Assembly (NCBI RefSeq): GCF_009800965.1
Contig: NZ_WUAF01000020.1
Span: 1 to 64,000, forward strand
Source of the DNA: Cognatazoarcus halotolerans
GTDB taxonomy: Bacteria > Pseudomonadota > Gammaproteobacteria > Burkholderiales > Rhodocyclaceae
Direction of reading: 5' to 3'
DNA: 64,000 nt
Both the position numbers and the translations under genes were made by a program. The notes beneath the pieces were generated by a model. The model searched no databases. It was given only the letters and a program-made list of their open reading frames with translations, and was not told where the DNA came from. Numbering within the stretch: the first letter of the stretch is position 1; the number at the start of each line of letters is the position of its first letter. This document shows, one piece after another, positions 32,419 to 40,918 of this stretch.

Positions 32419-33171
32419 TCAAGGCGCGCTCAGTTTAGGCGCCTTGAGTACATCAGGCCGGTCGGTCACGAGCGCATCCGCGCCCGCTGCCCACCACTGT
32501 TCAGCCTGCACGGGGTCGTTCTCCGTGTAACCCAGCACGAACAGCCCAGCGGCCTTCGTCTCGCGGATCTGAGCCTCGGTCCACTCGCTCGCATCGGCAT
32601 GCAGCGAGATGCAACCCAGTCTTCGGCACCGAGCCACCGCGTCCTCAGGAATCCGCTCGACCAGCAGGCCGAGCGAAAGATCGGGCACAGCACTTCGGGC
32701 GGCAATCAATGCAGTTTCGGAAAAAGACGAGAGCAGTGGCGCCTTCACGTCTTCGGACCACAGTCGGGCCACCATCTCCGCAACGACTTGGCCTGTCACG
32801 GCTTCGTGGCCCGGCGCCGGCTTGATCTCGACGTTGGCAGCCAGCCCCAGGGCGATGCACAATCGCGCCGCGGCTTCGAACGCGGGCAATGGCTCGCCGG
32901 AAAAGGCTGGGTGACGTACGCAGCCGGCATCAAGCCGAAAAAGCTGGGCAGCGTTCAGGGTGGACACCCTGCCACAGCCGTTGGTCGTCCGATCAACCGT
33001 GTCATCATGAATCAGGACCGGCACCGAGTCCGCGGACAGCATGACGTCGAACTCGACAGCGGCGCAACCGATCGCCGCCGCCAGGCGTATGCCTGCAAGT
33101 GTATTTTCGGGCGCGAGCGCACCACCGCCCCGATGGGCAAAAACGGAAGGCCAGCGCCAATCGGCTCTCAT
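32419..33171 (-). CDS. ugpQ: Glycerophosphodiester phosphodiesterase
   Basis: A 250-residue cytosolic GDPD that hydrolyses glycerophosphodiesters to glycerol 3-phosphate and an alcohol. The TIM-barrel catalytic residues are visible: H13 and R14 (AHRGG), E22 (PENT), E40, D42 (VEFDV) and H55 (IHDD). There is no signal peptide. It starts 18 nt after the upstream binding-protein gene on the same strand, recalling ugpB and ugpQ of the E. coli ugp operon but without the ABC transporter. Confidence 0.93.
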   Translation of the reverse strand: MRADWRWPSVFAHRGGGALAPENTLAGIRLAAAIGCAAVEFDVMLSADSVPVLIHDDTVDRTTNGCGRVSTLNAAQLFRLDAGCVRHPAFSGEPLPAFEAAARLCIALGLAANVEIKPAPGHEAVTGQVVAEMVARLWSEDVKAPLLSSFSETALIAARSAVPDLSLGLLVERIPEDAVARCRRLGCISLHADASEWTEAQIRETKAAGLFVLGYTENDPVQAEQWWAAGADALVTDRPDVLKAPKLSAP

Positions 33172-33189
33172 GACGTGCCCGCAACTCCG

Positions 33190-34479
33190 CTAACAGCCCG
33201 AACAGCTGCCACCTGAACGAACGACGGCATTATCCAGCGCCTGCTTGGCGGCCTTGCTGTCAGCCCAGACCCCCCGCAGCTCTTCGGAAAGAATCGTACG
33301 CACGGCCAGGCTGCGCGGGAACGCGGAGGCACTGGAGTTCGCCGTGACCGGTCTGTTGGTAAGCTGGCTCACCGCGACACCGATGCTTGCCATCTCGGGT
33401 TGCAAGAGTTCGCTGCCCGATGCAAGAAGACCGGCACGATTGAGGGGGAGATATCCCGTATCACGCTGCCAGCTCACCTGAGCCTCCGGGCTGAGCCAGT
33501 AGTTCACGAGCTTCGCCACGCCACGATAATCCTGCTTGGAGAGCCCCTCAGCCACCCACAGGGATGGACCATCGGCGAGCGTGTTTTGCGGTGCCCCCGG
33601 GTAACCCTCATGGTACGGCAGGCGCGCAACGACGATATCGAAGGCCGTTTTGCCCCGAAAGTCGGCGTAGGCCGAAGACGACGCGGTGAGCACCGCGCAC
33701 TCTCCACTGGCGAAGCGTCGCTCAGCCTCACCCTCCCCCTCGAAAAGCTGCAGATAGCGGGCCCGATACCAGCTTGCCATCTTTGCAATGTGCTTGACCT
33801 GCAACATGCCGTTGGTGGCAAGCGTTACCTTCTTGCCGATCTGTCTCACGGTCGGCTCGTTGTGCCAGGCACTGGTGTTATCGATCAGGATCCAGTCGGG
33901 ATCGGCCGACGTGAAAGGGCACGCGAACCCCGCGTCCATGAGGCGGCCGAGGACCTCCTGCAGATCGTCCCATGTCTCCGGCACCCGCTCGGAATCCACC
34001 CCGATCTCGCTCAGCGCACGCTTGTTGAGATACATCACCGGCGTCGCAAGCGCCACGGGAAGTGCCAGCAAGCGCCCGCTCGAATCGACCGGCGTCGGCG
34101 TCACAAAAGCCTGGTGCCTGAAGGTCTTCAGAGGCAGGCCGGCGCCGGCCATGACCCGGTACAGGGAGCGATAACGCGGCTTTCCGGCAAGAAATCTTTC
34201 TTCTTCCTCATCGCCGAGCAAGAGCATTGCCGGAAGCTTGCCCTGGGTCCAATCACGCTCGCTCAATACGACCCGTTGTGCGGGAGCGCCCGCATTGTAA
34301 GCATCGACCAAACGCTGCAACTGTGCGGCCTTGCCTGGACTCAGGTGGTGAACAAGCTCCAGCTCCTTGTCAGGCTGGGGCTGTTTGCTGGCGCCGGAGG
34401 CAGCGCCCGCGAGGAGAAGACATGTCAGCGCGGCAATCGCCAGGCGCCCAACAAGCTTTTTCGAACAAGACGCGCTCAT
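33190..34479 (-). CDS. Periplasmic extracellular solute-binding protein (UgpB-like)
   Basis: A 429-residue family 1 solute-binding protein with a cleavable signal peptide (residues 1-32, ending GAASGA). Size, fold features (two lobes, the VMYLNKRAL segment) and linkage to ugpQ suggest glycerol-3-phosphate or glycerophosphodiester binding, as in UgpB; this is inference. ATG 34479 has GGAG 5 nt upstream; the longer frame (34533) does not. No permease or ATPase genes are adjacent. The C terminus carries an unusual SGGSCSGC with two cysteines. Confidence 0.88.
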   Translation of the reverse strand: MSASCSKKLVGRLAIAALTCLLLAGAASGASKQPQPDKELELVHHLSPGKAAQLQRLVDAYNAGAPAQRVVLSERDWTQGKLPAMLLLGDEEEERFLAGKPRYRSLYRVMAGAGLPLKTFRHQAFVTPTPVDSSGRLLALPVALATPVMYLNKRALSEIGVDSERVPETWDDLQEVLGRLMDAGFACPFTSADPDWILIDNTSAWHNEPTVRQIGKKVTLATNGMLQVKHIAKMASWYRARYLQLFEGEGEAERRFASGECAVLTASSSAYADFRGKTAFDIVVARLPYHEGYPGAPQNTLADGPSLWVAEGLSKQDYRGVAKLVNYWLSPEAQVSWQRDTGYLPLNRAGLLASGSELLQPEMASIGVAVSQLTNRPVTANSSASAFPRSLAVRTILSEELRGVWADSKAAKQALDNAVVRSGGSCSGC

Positions 34480-34621
34480 GGCACTCCATGTTTGATGAAT
34501 CGAAGAGCGAATTATAGGTGTGGCCGGGACCACGTGGCGAACCGCATCTGCAAGCTCAGATCAAGTTTTTCCCGTTGGCGACGTAACTCAGCAAGGACGA
34601 GTGATAGTTGAGCATGAAGAG

Positions 34622-35053
34622 ATGATCAATAAAGTGCTATGTACGGCACTGGTTGCCTTGAGCACACTTGCGGGGTGCGAGCAACTGGGAATCCCCGACC
34701 CGGCCAAGGAAGCCGCCGCCGCGATCGAGGAAGGCAAGGCGATAGGCGCTGCATGTCGCCACTCGGGCCGCGCCCTGGAAGACTGCTATGCGCTCAATCC
34801 CGGCGCTCACAAGGCAGCAATATTCGAAGGATGGCGCGCAATGAACGACTACATGACTGAAAACAAACTTGAAGTCGTTCCTCCGACGCTCCCTCCAACC
34901 ACCATGACACTCCCCACCCGTCACGCCGCACCCGACGAGCAGGCCGAGACTGCGAGCACCGAAGGCAATGGCGCAGAGCAGTCCGGGGAAAAGGATGGCG
35001 CCGCCAGCGAGCGTCGGTCGACACTGCGCACACGACGCGATGCGGCCCATTGA
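34622..35053 (+). CDS. Small lipoprotein of unknown function
   Basis: A 143-residue predicted lipoprotein. The signal peptide ends in lipobox STLAGC, with C19 as the acylation site. The mature part has a helical segment (about 25-80, including EAAAAIEEGKAIGAACRHSG) with a Cys pair and a charged, probably disordered tail rich in Thr, Glu and Arg. ATG 34622 is chosen because it yields the signal sequence and follows AAGAG closely; the frame is open upstream to 34520. It is divergent from the binding-protein gene and convergent with the EAL gene. I do not recognise a function. Confidence 0.7.
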   Translation: MINKVLCTALVALSTLAGCEQLGIPDPAKEAAAAIEEGKAIGAACRHSGRALEDCYALNPGAHKAAIFEGWRAMNDYMTENKLEVVPPTLPPTTMTLPTRHAAPDEQAETASTEGNGAEQSGEKDGAASERRSTLRTRRDAAH

Positions 35054-35062
35054 AACGCGCGT

Positions 35063-36856
35063 TCAGGAAAAACGACTGCGATACCAGCCAATCAAGTCTT
35101 CAAGCGGCATCGGGCGGGCGAACAGGTAGCCTTGCAGCAGATCGCACCCGGAAGCCACCAGGCGCCCGCGCGTCTCCTCGTCTTCGACGCCTTCCGCCAC
35201 GACTCTCAGTCCGAAACCATGGCCAAGACGGATGACCGCGTCGACGATCGCACGATCTCGCTCCGATCGATGCAGATTGCGCACGAACAGCTGATCGATC
35301 TTCAGCTCGGAGACGGGAAGGTTGCGAAGATACGCGAGCGACGAAAAACCTGTTCCGAAGTCATCCAGCGCGACATCGCAACCAAGTTCGCGAAGACGAA
35401 CAATGATTTCGCGCACGCGAACCTCGTCCGTCAGAAGCGCGGTCTCGGTAATCTCCAATGTCAATAACGAGGGGCTTACGCGCCAGGTCTGCAGTCCCTG
35501 AGCGATCAGGTCCGGCAACTCCTGGTCGCGCATATCCGCAGCGGTGAGATTCAGCGAAAGTCGCAATGGAATGCCCTGCGCGGTCAATTCGCTGATCATC
35601 CGCACTGAATGCATGACAAGCCATCGCGACAATTGCGGCAGTACACCGAGTCGGTCGGCAAGCAGAATGACTTCCGGCGGTGCAACCGATTCGCCGGACT
35701 CCCGGTGCCAGCGAAGGAGCAGCTCGGCCGACTCGCAACGTCCGGTCCGCAGATCGATCTGCGGCTGCAGCACGAGTTCGAACTGCTGAAGCTGGAGTGC
35801 CCGGATGAAATCACGTTCCTGATCAACATAGACCTGAACCGTGCTGGCGATGTCCTCACGATAGTCTTCGAACCCACGGCCGGTCTGCCGCGCCACGACC
35901 AGCGCAACCCTGGCAGCATGCTCCAGCGTCTCCGGATCCGCTCCATGCGCCGGACCTACCGCGCCGCCAGCGGCAATTCTTCCCCGCAACTGCCTCAACT
36001 CACCGTCGAGCAGGGATTCACACACTTCCACCAGGCGGTTGGCGGCCAGTCGAACCTGAGCGGGGCTGCGCAAACCCGGCATCAGCAGCGACCATTCGCT
36101 GTCGGCAGTCGCACAGAGCAAATCTCCAGGTCTGACCACGTCACGCAGTGCATCGGCGATGAGCAGGCGCAAACGATCCTGATCAGGCAACGGCAGATGT
36201 TGTACCGCCACGCCCCATTCGAGGGTCAGGACAACCAGCCCGATGCGCGCACTCTCCGGAGCGGTACCGAGCCAACTGCCGAGCAGGCGCATGAAGCGGC
36301 GGCGGTTGGGCAATCCGGTCACTTCATCGATTTCTTCAAGACGCGCACGGAGCGCCTGTTCGCGGTGCACCGCGGACGCCGTCAATACTGCAGCAACACC
36401 GAGCATCAAACGTTCGAGCGCAAACAGGATGTCCACCTCGAGCTGGTAGACCACCGCCCTTTCCCCAACCAGCCGGCGCCCGGCAGCCGCAAGCGTCGCA
36501 GCGCAGGCTTCAAGCACGAAACCGACATCCGTTCCGGCCTCGCAACACGCCAGCCACAATCGCATCAGCCTGTTTATCCACCCGGAGTCCGCCCCCCAGG
36601 CTTCCGCGTGCAGCAGCTCGGCACAAAACAGCGCCTCGCTTTCTGCAGAGGCCTCCGACACCACCGAATGGCTGCTGCGCGCCGCCATCATGACTGCGAA
36701 TTCGGCAGCCAGCTCCTTGTGATCAACAACTTTGGAGAATGCGCGGATCGCTGCGAGCTCAGCCGCATCGATCCCGAAACGTTCGCGCAAGGCACTGAGC
36801 GCCGCCTCGTCGAAACGGTCGATTTCCTCCTGCATCGTCGACGCAACAGAGTTCAT
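35063..36856 (-). CDS. Degenerate GGDEF - EAL domain protein
   Basis: A 597-residue cyclic-di-GMP protein. Residues 1-165 form a helical N-terminal region of unknown sensory type. The GGDEF domain (about 172-335) is degenerate, reading ADSEW at 251-255, so cyclase activity is unlikely. The EAL domain (about 345-597) keeps E378, N436, E468, D498, D499, K519, E555 and Q575, though EAL itself reads ELL, so phosphodiesterase activity is plausible. Its ATG overlaps the stop of the upstream HD-GYP gene by 4 nt. Confidence 0.92.
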   Translation of the reverse strand: MNSVASTMQEEIDRFDEAALSALRERFGIDAAELAAIRAFSKVVDHKELAAEFAVMMAARSSHSVVSEASAESEALFCAELLHAEAWGADSGWINRLMRLWLACCEAGTDVGFVLEACAATLAAAGRRLVGERAVVYQLEVDILFALERLMLGVAAVLTASAVHREQALRARLEEIDEVTGLPNRRRFMRLLGSWLGTAPESARIGLVVLTLEWGVAVQHLPLPDQDRLRLLIADALRDVVRPGDLLCATADSEWSLLMPGLRSPAQVRLAANRLVEVCESLLDGELRQLRGRIAAGGAVGPAHGADPETLEHAARVALVVARQTGRGFEDYREDIASTVQVYVDQERDFIRALQLQQFELVLQPQIDLRTGRCESAELLLRWHRESGESVAPPEVILLADRLGVLPQLSRWLVMHSVRMISELTAQGIPLRLSLNLTAADMRDQELPDLIAQGLQTWRVSPSLLTLEITETALLTDEVRVREIIVRLRELGCDVALDDFGTGFSSLAYLRNLPVSELKIDQLFVRNLHRSERDRAIVDAVIRLGHGFGLRVVAEGVEDEETRGRLVASGCDLLQGYLFARPMPLEDLIGWYRSRFS

Positions 36857-38409
36857 GAAAGGTAGAACTCCTGCGGATCTATGCCATAGGCGTTAGGCGG
36901 CAAAGCTCTGACCACGGCATAGGGCTCGCCGTCCGGGGCGGGCGGATCGTAGAGCAGATCGAGAATCGGTGGATGCGCATTGGGACTCTTGTCGGGCCCG
37001 AGCAGCACCATGACCCTCGGCTTGAGGCGGCGAACCCGATTCTGCCCGATCACGACGGCAACCTCACCACTGTTCAGCTCGACCAGCGAACCGACCGGGT
37101 AGATCCCGATGCATTGGACGAACTGATCGACCAACGTATCGCGAAAGACCCGATCCCGCATGCTGATCAGCTGCTCGAGCGCTTGCTGCGAGGTGTACAA
37201 CTCACCATAGCCACGCTCCCTGGTCATCGCACAGTAACTATCCACCAGACCGGATATTTCGGCATTCATGCCAATCGCATCCGCACGCAAGCCCTCGGGA
37301 TAGCCCGATCCATCGATACGTTCATGATGGCGACGCACGATTTGCAGGATGAGCTCGGTGCAGCCGGCACTCTCCTTCACGATCGCCAGCGAAAAATCGA
37401 CATGCGTCTTGAATATCTCGTATTCCAGGGGCGTGAGTCGGGCCGATTTCTGCAAGAGGCGCTGTGGCAAGCGGATCTTCCCGACATCCTGCATAAGGCC
37501 CGCAATGCCGAGCGCAGCCGTTGTCTCCTCGCCAAGACCAAGGCTGCGGGCGAAAATCATCATATGCACCGAAACGTCCAGCGCATGATCATAGGTATAT
37601 TGGTCGGTGCGCTTGAGGCGCGTCAGCCACAACAACGCGTCCGGATTTCGCGCAACACTGCGCACCATGTCTTCGACCCCCTCGCGCAGCTTGCCGAGAT
37701 CGGGGTTCAAGTTGCCGCGGACATCCTCGATGACCTGCTCAAGCACGACTTGGGTACGTGCGAACGACGGCACGACCCGCAGCAGCTCGTGCTCCACCGG
37801 AGTTGTCTCCGCTTCGCGCAACGGGTTCCGCCGGACAACGTCGTCGGTCAGCTCGCCAAGGTTGTCCGGCTCTCCCAGTCGCCGCGTGCTCGAACGGCCA
37901 AAGAGCCCGCGAAGCGGATTCAGGATACGCTCAAGCCCGCCTGTGACGGGAGCCGTTCCGACATCCCGCGCGGTGAATTTCGGGGTGCCGAACGCATCGC
38001 CTTCAGCCAAGCCAAGATGCCTGGCCTCGCCTGCCCGAAGCGGCGCATCGGTGATCGATGGCAGCCCCTCCAGGCGGCCCGATCGAATCAACCGCATGAT
38101 CTCAAGGAAATCCGGCAGACCACCCTCGTTGCTGCCACTACTTGTATCGTCCTCGCTGAGGATCGCGCTTCGCACGCTTCGTCCGACGCGGGAACTGACA
38201 TCCTCGGCGTCGGGGGCCCTGAAATGCTCGCCCACCGAACGCGTCCGGTCCACATACACGAAGCGGCACAGCGACTGCAGCTGGGCCAGAACCTCATCGT
38301 CCTCTATCAGGAACCCCTGCATGAGGAAAGGCGAATCCAGCCACGGGCGGTCAAGCTCGCATACAAACAGCCCCGGCCTCAAATCCGATGCGGCGACTAT
38401 TTCCTTCAC
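36853..38409 (-). CDS. HD-GYP domain protein with altered HD motif
   Basis: A 518-residue protein with an N-terminal DUF3391-like domain (1-65), a long linker and an HD-GYP domain (about 260-430). H275, HHE at 361-363, DGSGYP at 366-371 and D390 are conserved. However, the HD pair that names the fold reads Q307-D308 in MQDVGK instead of HD. Because that histidine is a metal ligand, cyclic-di-GMP hydrolysis may be weakened or lost. It is coupled to the EAL gene (ATGA) and follows an aldo/keto reductase by 36 nt. Confidence 0.92.
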   Translation of the reverse strand: MKEIVAASDLRPGLFVCELDRPWLDSPFLMQGFLIEDDEVLAQLQSLCRFVYVDRTRSVGEHFRAPDAEDVSSRVGRSVRSAILSEDDTSSGSNEGGLPDFLEIMRLIRSGRLEGLPSITDAPLRAGEARHLGLAEGDAFGTPKFTARDVGTAPVTGGLERILNPLRGLFGRSSTRRLGEPDNLGELTDDVVRRNPLREAETTPVEHELLRVVPSFARTQVVLEQVIEDVRGNLNPDLGKLREGVEDMVRSVARNPDALLWLTRLKRTDQYTYDHALDVSVHMMIFARSLGLGEETTAALGIAGLMQDVGKIRLPQRLLQKSARLTPLEYEIFKTHVDFSLAIVKESAGCTELILQIVRRHHERIDGSGYPEGLRADAIGMNAEISGLVDSYCAMTRERGYGELYTSQQALEQLISMRDRVFRDTLVDQFVQCIGIYPVGSLVELNSGEVAVVIGQNRVRRLKPRVMVLLGPDKSPNAHPPILDLLYDPPAPDGEPYAVVRALPPNAYGIDPQEFYLS

Positions 38410-38445
38410 TCCGGACAGTCTCCAAAAGTCGTTCGCATACCTTTC

Positions 38446-39483
38446 TCACGGGGCCGGGTTCGGAAAGCGCAGATGGATCTGCTCGATCTCATCAATCACC
38501 TCGGCGTCCGGTATCCAATCCCAAGCTGCAAGATTCTCAGCGAGCTGGGCGCGGTCCGTGGCACCGATGATCGTACTGCCCACGAACCAGCGTCTGTACA
38601 CAAATGCCAGCGCGAGTGTGGCCGGCGACACACCGCAGCATCTGGCAAGCGCCGCGTAGGCCTCGACCGCTTCGCCGACATTGGGCTTGGTGTATCGGGC
38701 GCCAAACCCCTTGAACCGGTTGATTCGACCGACCGCATCCGGGTGGTCCCGGTATTTTGCAGACAGATGTCCGAAAGCGAGAGGGGAATAAGCCAGCAGG
38801 CACACATCTTCACGATGGCACAGCTCGGCAATACCGAACTCGTATACTCGGTTTAGCAGGCTGTACGCATTCTGCACGGACACGACACGAGGCAGGGCGA
38901 ACTCGTCGGCCAGGCGCAGGAACTCCGAGATTCCCCAAGGATGTTCGTTGGAAAGGCCAATGGCGCGAACCTTGCCCTCGGCGACCAGCTCCGCGAGCGC
39001 CTCGAGCTGCGCCTTGATGCTAGTACCCGGGCGTTCGCGCGCCGGGTCATACTGCCATTGCCCGAACAACGGCTGATTACGCTCCGGCCAGTGCAACTGA
39101 TAGAGATCGACATAGTCGGTGCCAAGCCGACGCAGGCTTGCCTCAATCGCGGCGCGCAGGTTGGCTGCATCAAGCGCGAGCGGTCCTCCACGAATCCAGG
39201 TCAGATTACGTGATGGGCCGGCGGCCTTCGTCGCGAGCACAACGCTCTCGCGGGGCTTTCTCTTCAGCCAGTTTCCGACGATCGACTCACTCGCTCCGCT
39301 GGTCTGCTCTCGTGCAGGGACCGGATACATTTCGGCGGTGTCAATGAAATTGATGCCGCGCTCAAACGCCATGTCGAGCAGGGAATGCGCCTCGGTTTCG
39401 CTGTTCTGCTCGCCGAAAGTCATGGTTCCAAGGCAAACTGCCGAAACGTTCGGCCCGGATCTGCCCAACTGACGATAATCCAT
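38446..39483 (-). CDS. Tas-like aldo/keto reductase
   Basis: A 345-residue NADPH-dependent oxidoreductase of the Tas/YghZ branch. The tetrad D48, Y53, K86 and H131 is present (FIDTAEMY, ATKAAG, YQLHW). The substrate is unknown. ATG 39483 begins the conserved MDYRQLG N terminus; the longer frame from 39600 is not used. It heads a minus-strand unit with the HD-GYP and EAL genes and is divergent from rlmM. Confidence 0.92.
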   Translation of the reverse strand: MDYRQLGRSGPNVSAVCLGTMTFGEQNSETEAHSLLDMAFERGINFIDTAEMYPVPAREQTSGASESIVGNWLKRKPRESVVLATKAAGPSRNLTWIRGGPLALDAANLRAAIEASLRRLGTDYVDLYQLHWPERNQPLFGQWQYDPARERPGTSIKAQLEALAELVAEGKVRAIGLSNEHPWGISEFLRLADEFALPRVVSVQNAYSLLNRVYEFGIAELCHREDVCLLAYSPLAFGHLSAKYRDHPDAVGRINRFKGFGARYTKPNVGEAVEAYAALARCCGVSPATLALAFVYRRWFVGSTIIGATDRAQLAENLAAWDWIPDAEVIDEIEQIHLRFPNPAP

Positions 39484-39625
39484 AACCCAGAATGCTCCAC
39501 CGTTTCGGACCGCTGTCGATCGCGGCAAAATGCCGCCGGACCGCTTATCCTTCCTGCGCCGGCCAACGTCGCGAAGAACCCCGACGGCCGTCGAATTCAC
39601 CTATACAACCCATCATTCAATTCTA

Positions 39626-40720
39626 ATGGACTCCAGCAGCTCCACTCCGCGCGCAATCACGGGCATCGTGATCTGTTGCCGCCCCGGCTTCGAAAAGGAC
39701 GCGGCGGCCGAACTCACCGAGTATGCATTGATTCGCGGCCATGCGGGATACGTAACGACGACCGCGGAGAGCGGCTTCGTTGTGCTGAACCTCGATGAGG
39801 AATGCAGCTTCGAAACCATCAATCGGAACATTCGCCTCGCCGAGCTGATCTTTGCCCGCCAGCTCGGATTCCGTTTCGGTACCGCATCGCACATGCCCGA
39901 TGATGACCGGGTTTCTCCAATTATCGAGCTGGCACGGTGCGCCCCGTCCCGTTTCTCGAGCATCACCATCGAGACGCCCGACTCCGACGCGACGAAGCCA
40001 CTCTCCGGATTCTGCCGCCGACTCTCGGCGCCTCTCGGTCGGGCCGCCGAAAAGGCCAACGTGCTAAGACCGAAGAGGGTCCATCTGCCCAACCTTGCCA
40101 TCCTGTTCATCGGCCAGGGAAAAGCCTTTCTGGGTATCAATTCGGCAGACAATCGATCACCATGGCCATCGGGAATTCCGCGCCTGCGAATGCCCAAGGA
40201 TGCACCCAGCCGATCAACGCAGAAGCTCGCGGAGGCCTTCGTGACGCTGCTTAGCGATACGGAGCTCGAACAGCGGCTGCGGCCGGGACAGCGGGCAGTG
40301 GACCTGGGCGCTGCCCCGGGGGGCTGGACTTGGCAACTGGCATGGCGCGGACTGCGCGTAACGGCGGTGGACAACGGACCGATGGCTGCATCGGTGATGA
40401 AAACCGAGATGGTCACGCATGTTCGCGCCGACGGGTTCAAATGGCGTCCCCCGAGCGCGGTCGAGTGGATGGTCTGCGACATGGTCGAGCAACCCTCGAG
40501 AATCGCCGCACTGGTAGCCGACTGGGTGGCCTCCGGGCGCTGCCGTCACGCGATCTTCAATCTCAAACTGCCGATGAAGCGGCGCCACGAAGAAATCGGA
40601 CGTTGTCGCGAACTGATCGGCCAACGCTTTGCCAAAGCTGCACTTTCATACCGCCTCCGCCTCAAACAGCTCTACCATGACCGCGAGGAGATCACCGGAT
40701 TCCTTGAAGCGATTCGCTGA
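39626..40720 (+). CDS. rlmM: 23S rRNA (cytidine-2498-2'-O)-methyltransferase
   Basis: A 364-residue RlmM that 2'-O-methylates C2498 of 23S rRNA. An N-terminal THUMP-like region (about 10-170) precedes a Rossmann methyltransferase domain with SAM motif DLGAAPGGWTWQL from residue 226 and the NLKLPMK segment carrying the catalytic-type lysine. ATG 39626 is preferred over the upstream ATG at 39530. The gene is divergent from the aldo/keto reductase. Confidence 0.92.
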   Translation: MDSSSSTPRAITGIVICCRPGFEKDAAAELTEYALIRGHAGYVTTTAESGFVVLNLDEECSFETINRNIRLAELIFARQLGFRFGTASHMPDDDRVSPIIELARCAPSRFSSITIETPDSDATKPLSGFCRRLSAPLGRAAEKANVLRPKRVHLPNLAILFIGQGKAFLGINSADNRSPWPSGIPRLRMPKDAPSRSTQKLAEAFVTLLSDTELEQRLRPGQRAVDLGAAPGGWTWQLAWRGLRVTAVDNGPMAASVMKTEMVTHVRADGFKWRPPSAVEWMVCDMVEQPSRIAALVADWVASGRCRHAIFNLKLPMKRRHEEIGRCRELIGQRFAKAALSYRLRLKQLYHDREEITGFLEAIR

Positions 40721-40758
40721 CGGACCCGCTTGTACCGTGGAGATCGCCCCCCTGCGTG

Positions 40759-40764
40759 TATAAT
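40759..40764 (+). promoter_or_regulatory. Putative -10 element of the rhlE-type helicase gene
   Basis: A perfect TATAAT stands 155 nt upstream of the helicase ATG, between rlmM and rhlE. No good -35 at 16-18 bp was found. It implies a leader of about 145 nt that contains a small hairpin (GTGCC at 40877-40881, GGCAC at 40887-40891). Confidence 0.45.
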
Positions 40765-40918
40765 CCCGGCGATTGTCCACTGCATCCGCCCGGCCGGTTG
40801 GCGCCTGCATGCCCTCTCATCGGGCAATGGCCTCTTGGCGCAACATGAAAAGTATCGAATCGCGACCCCGCCGGCAGTGCCGTGGTGGCACCGGGCCGAT
40901 TCCGGAGCGAAAAACCCA

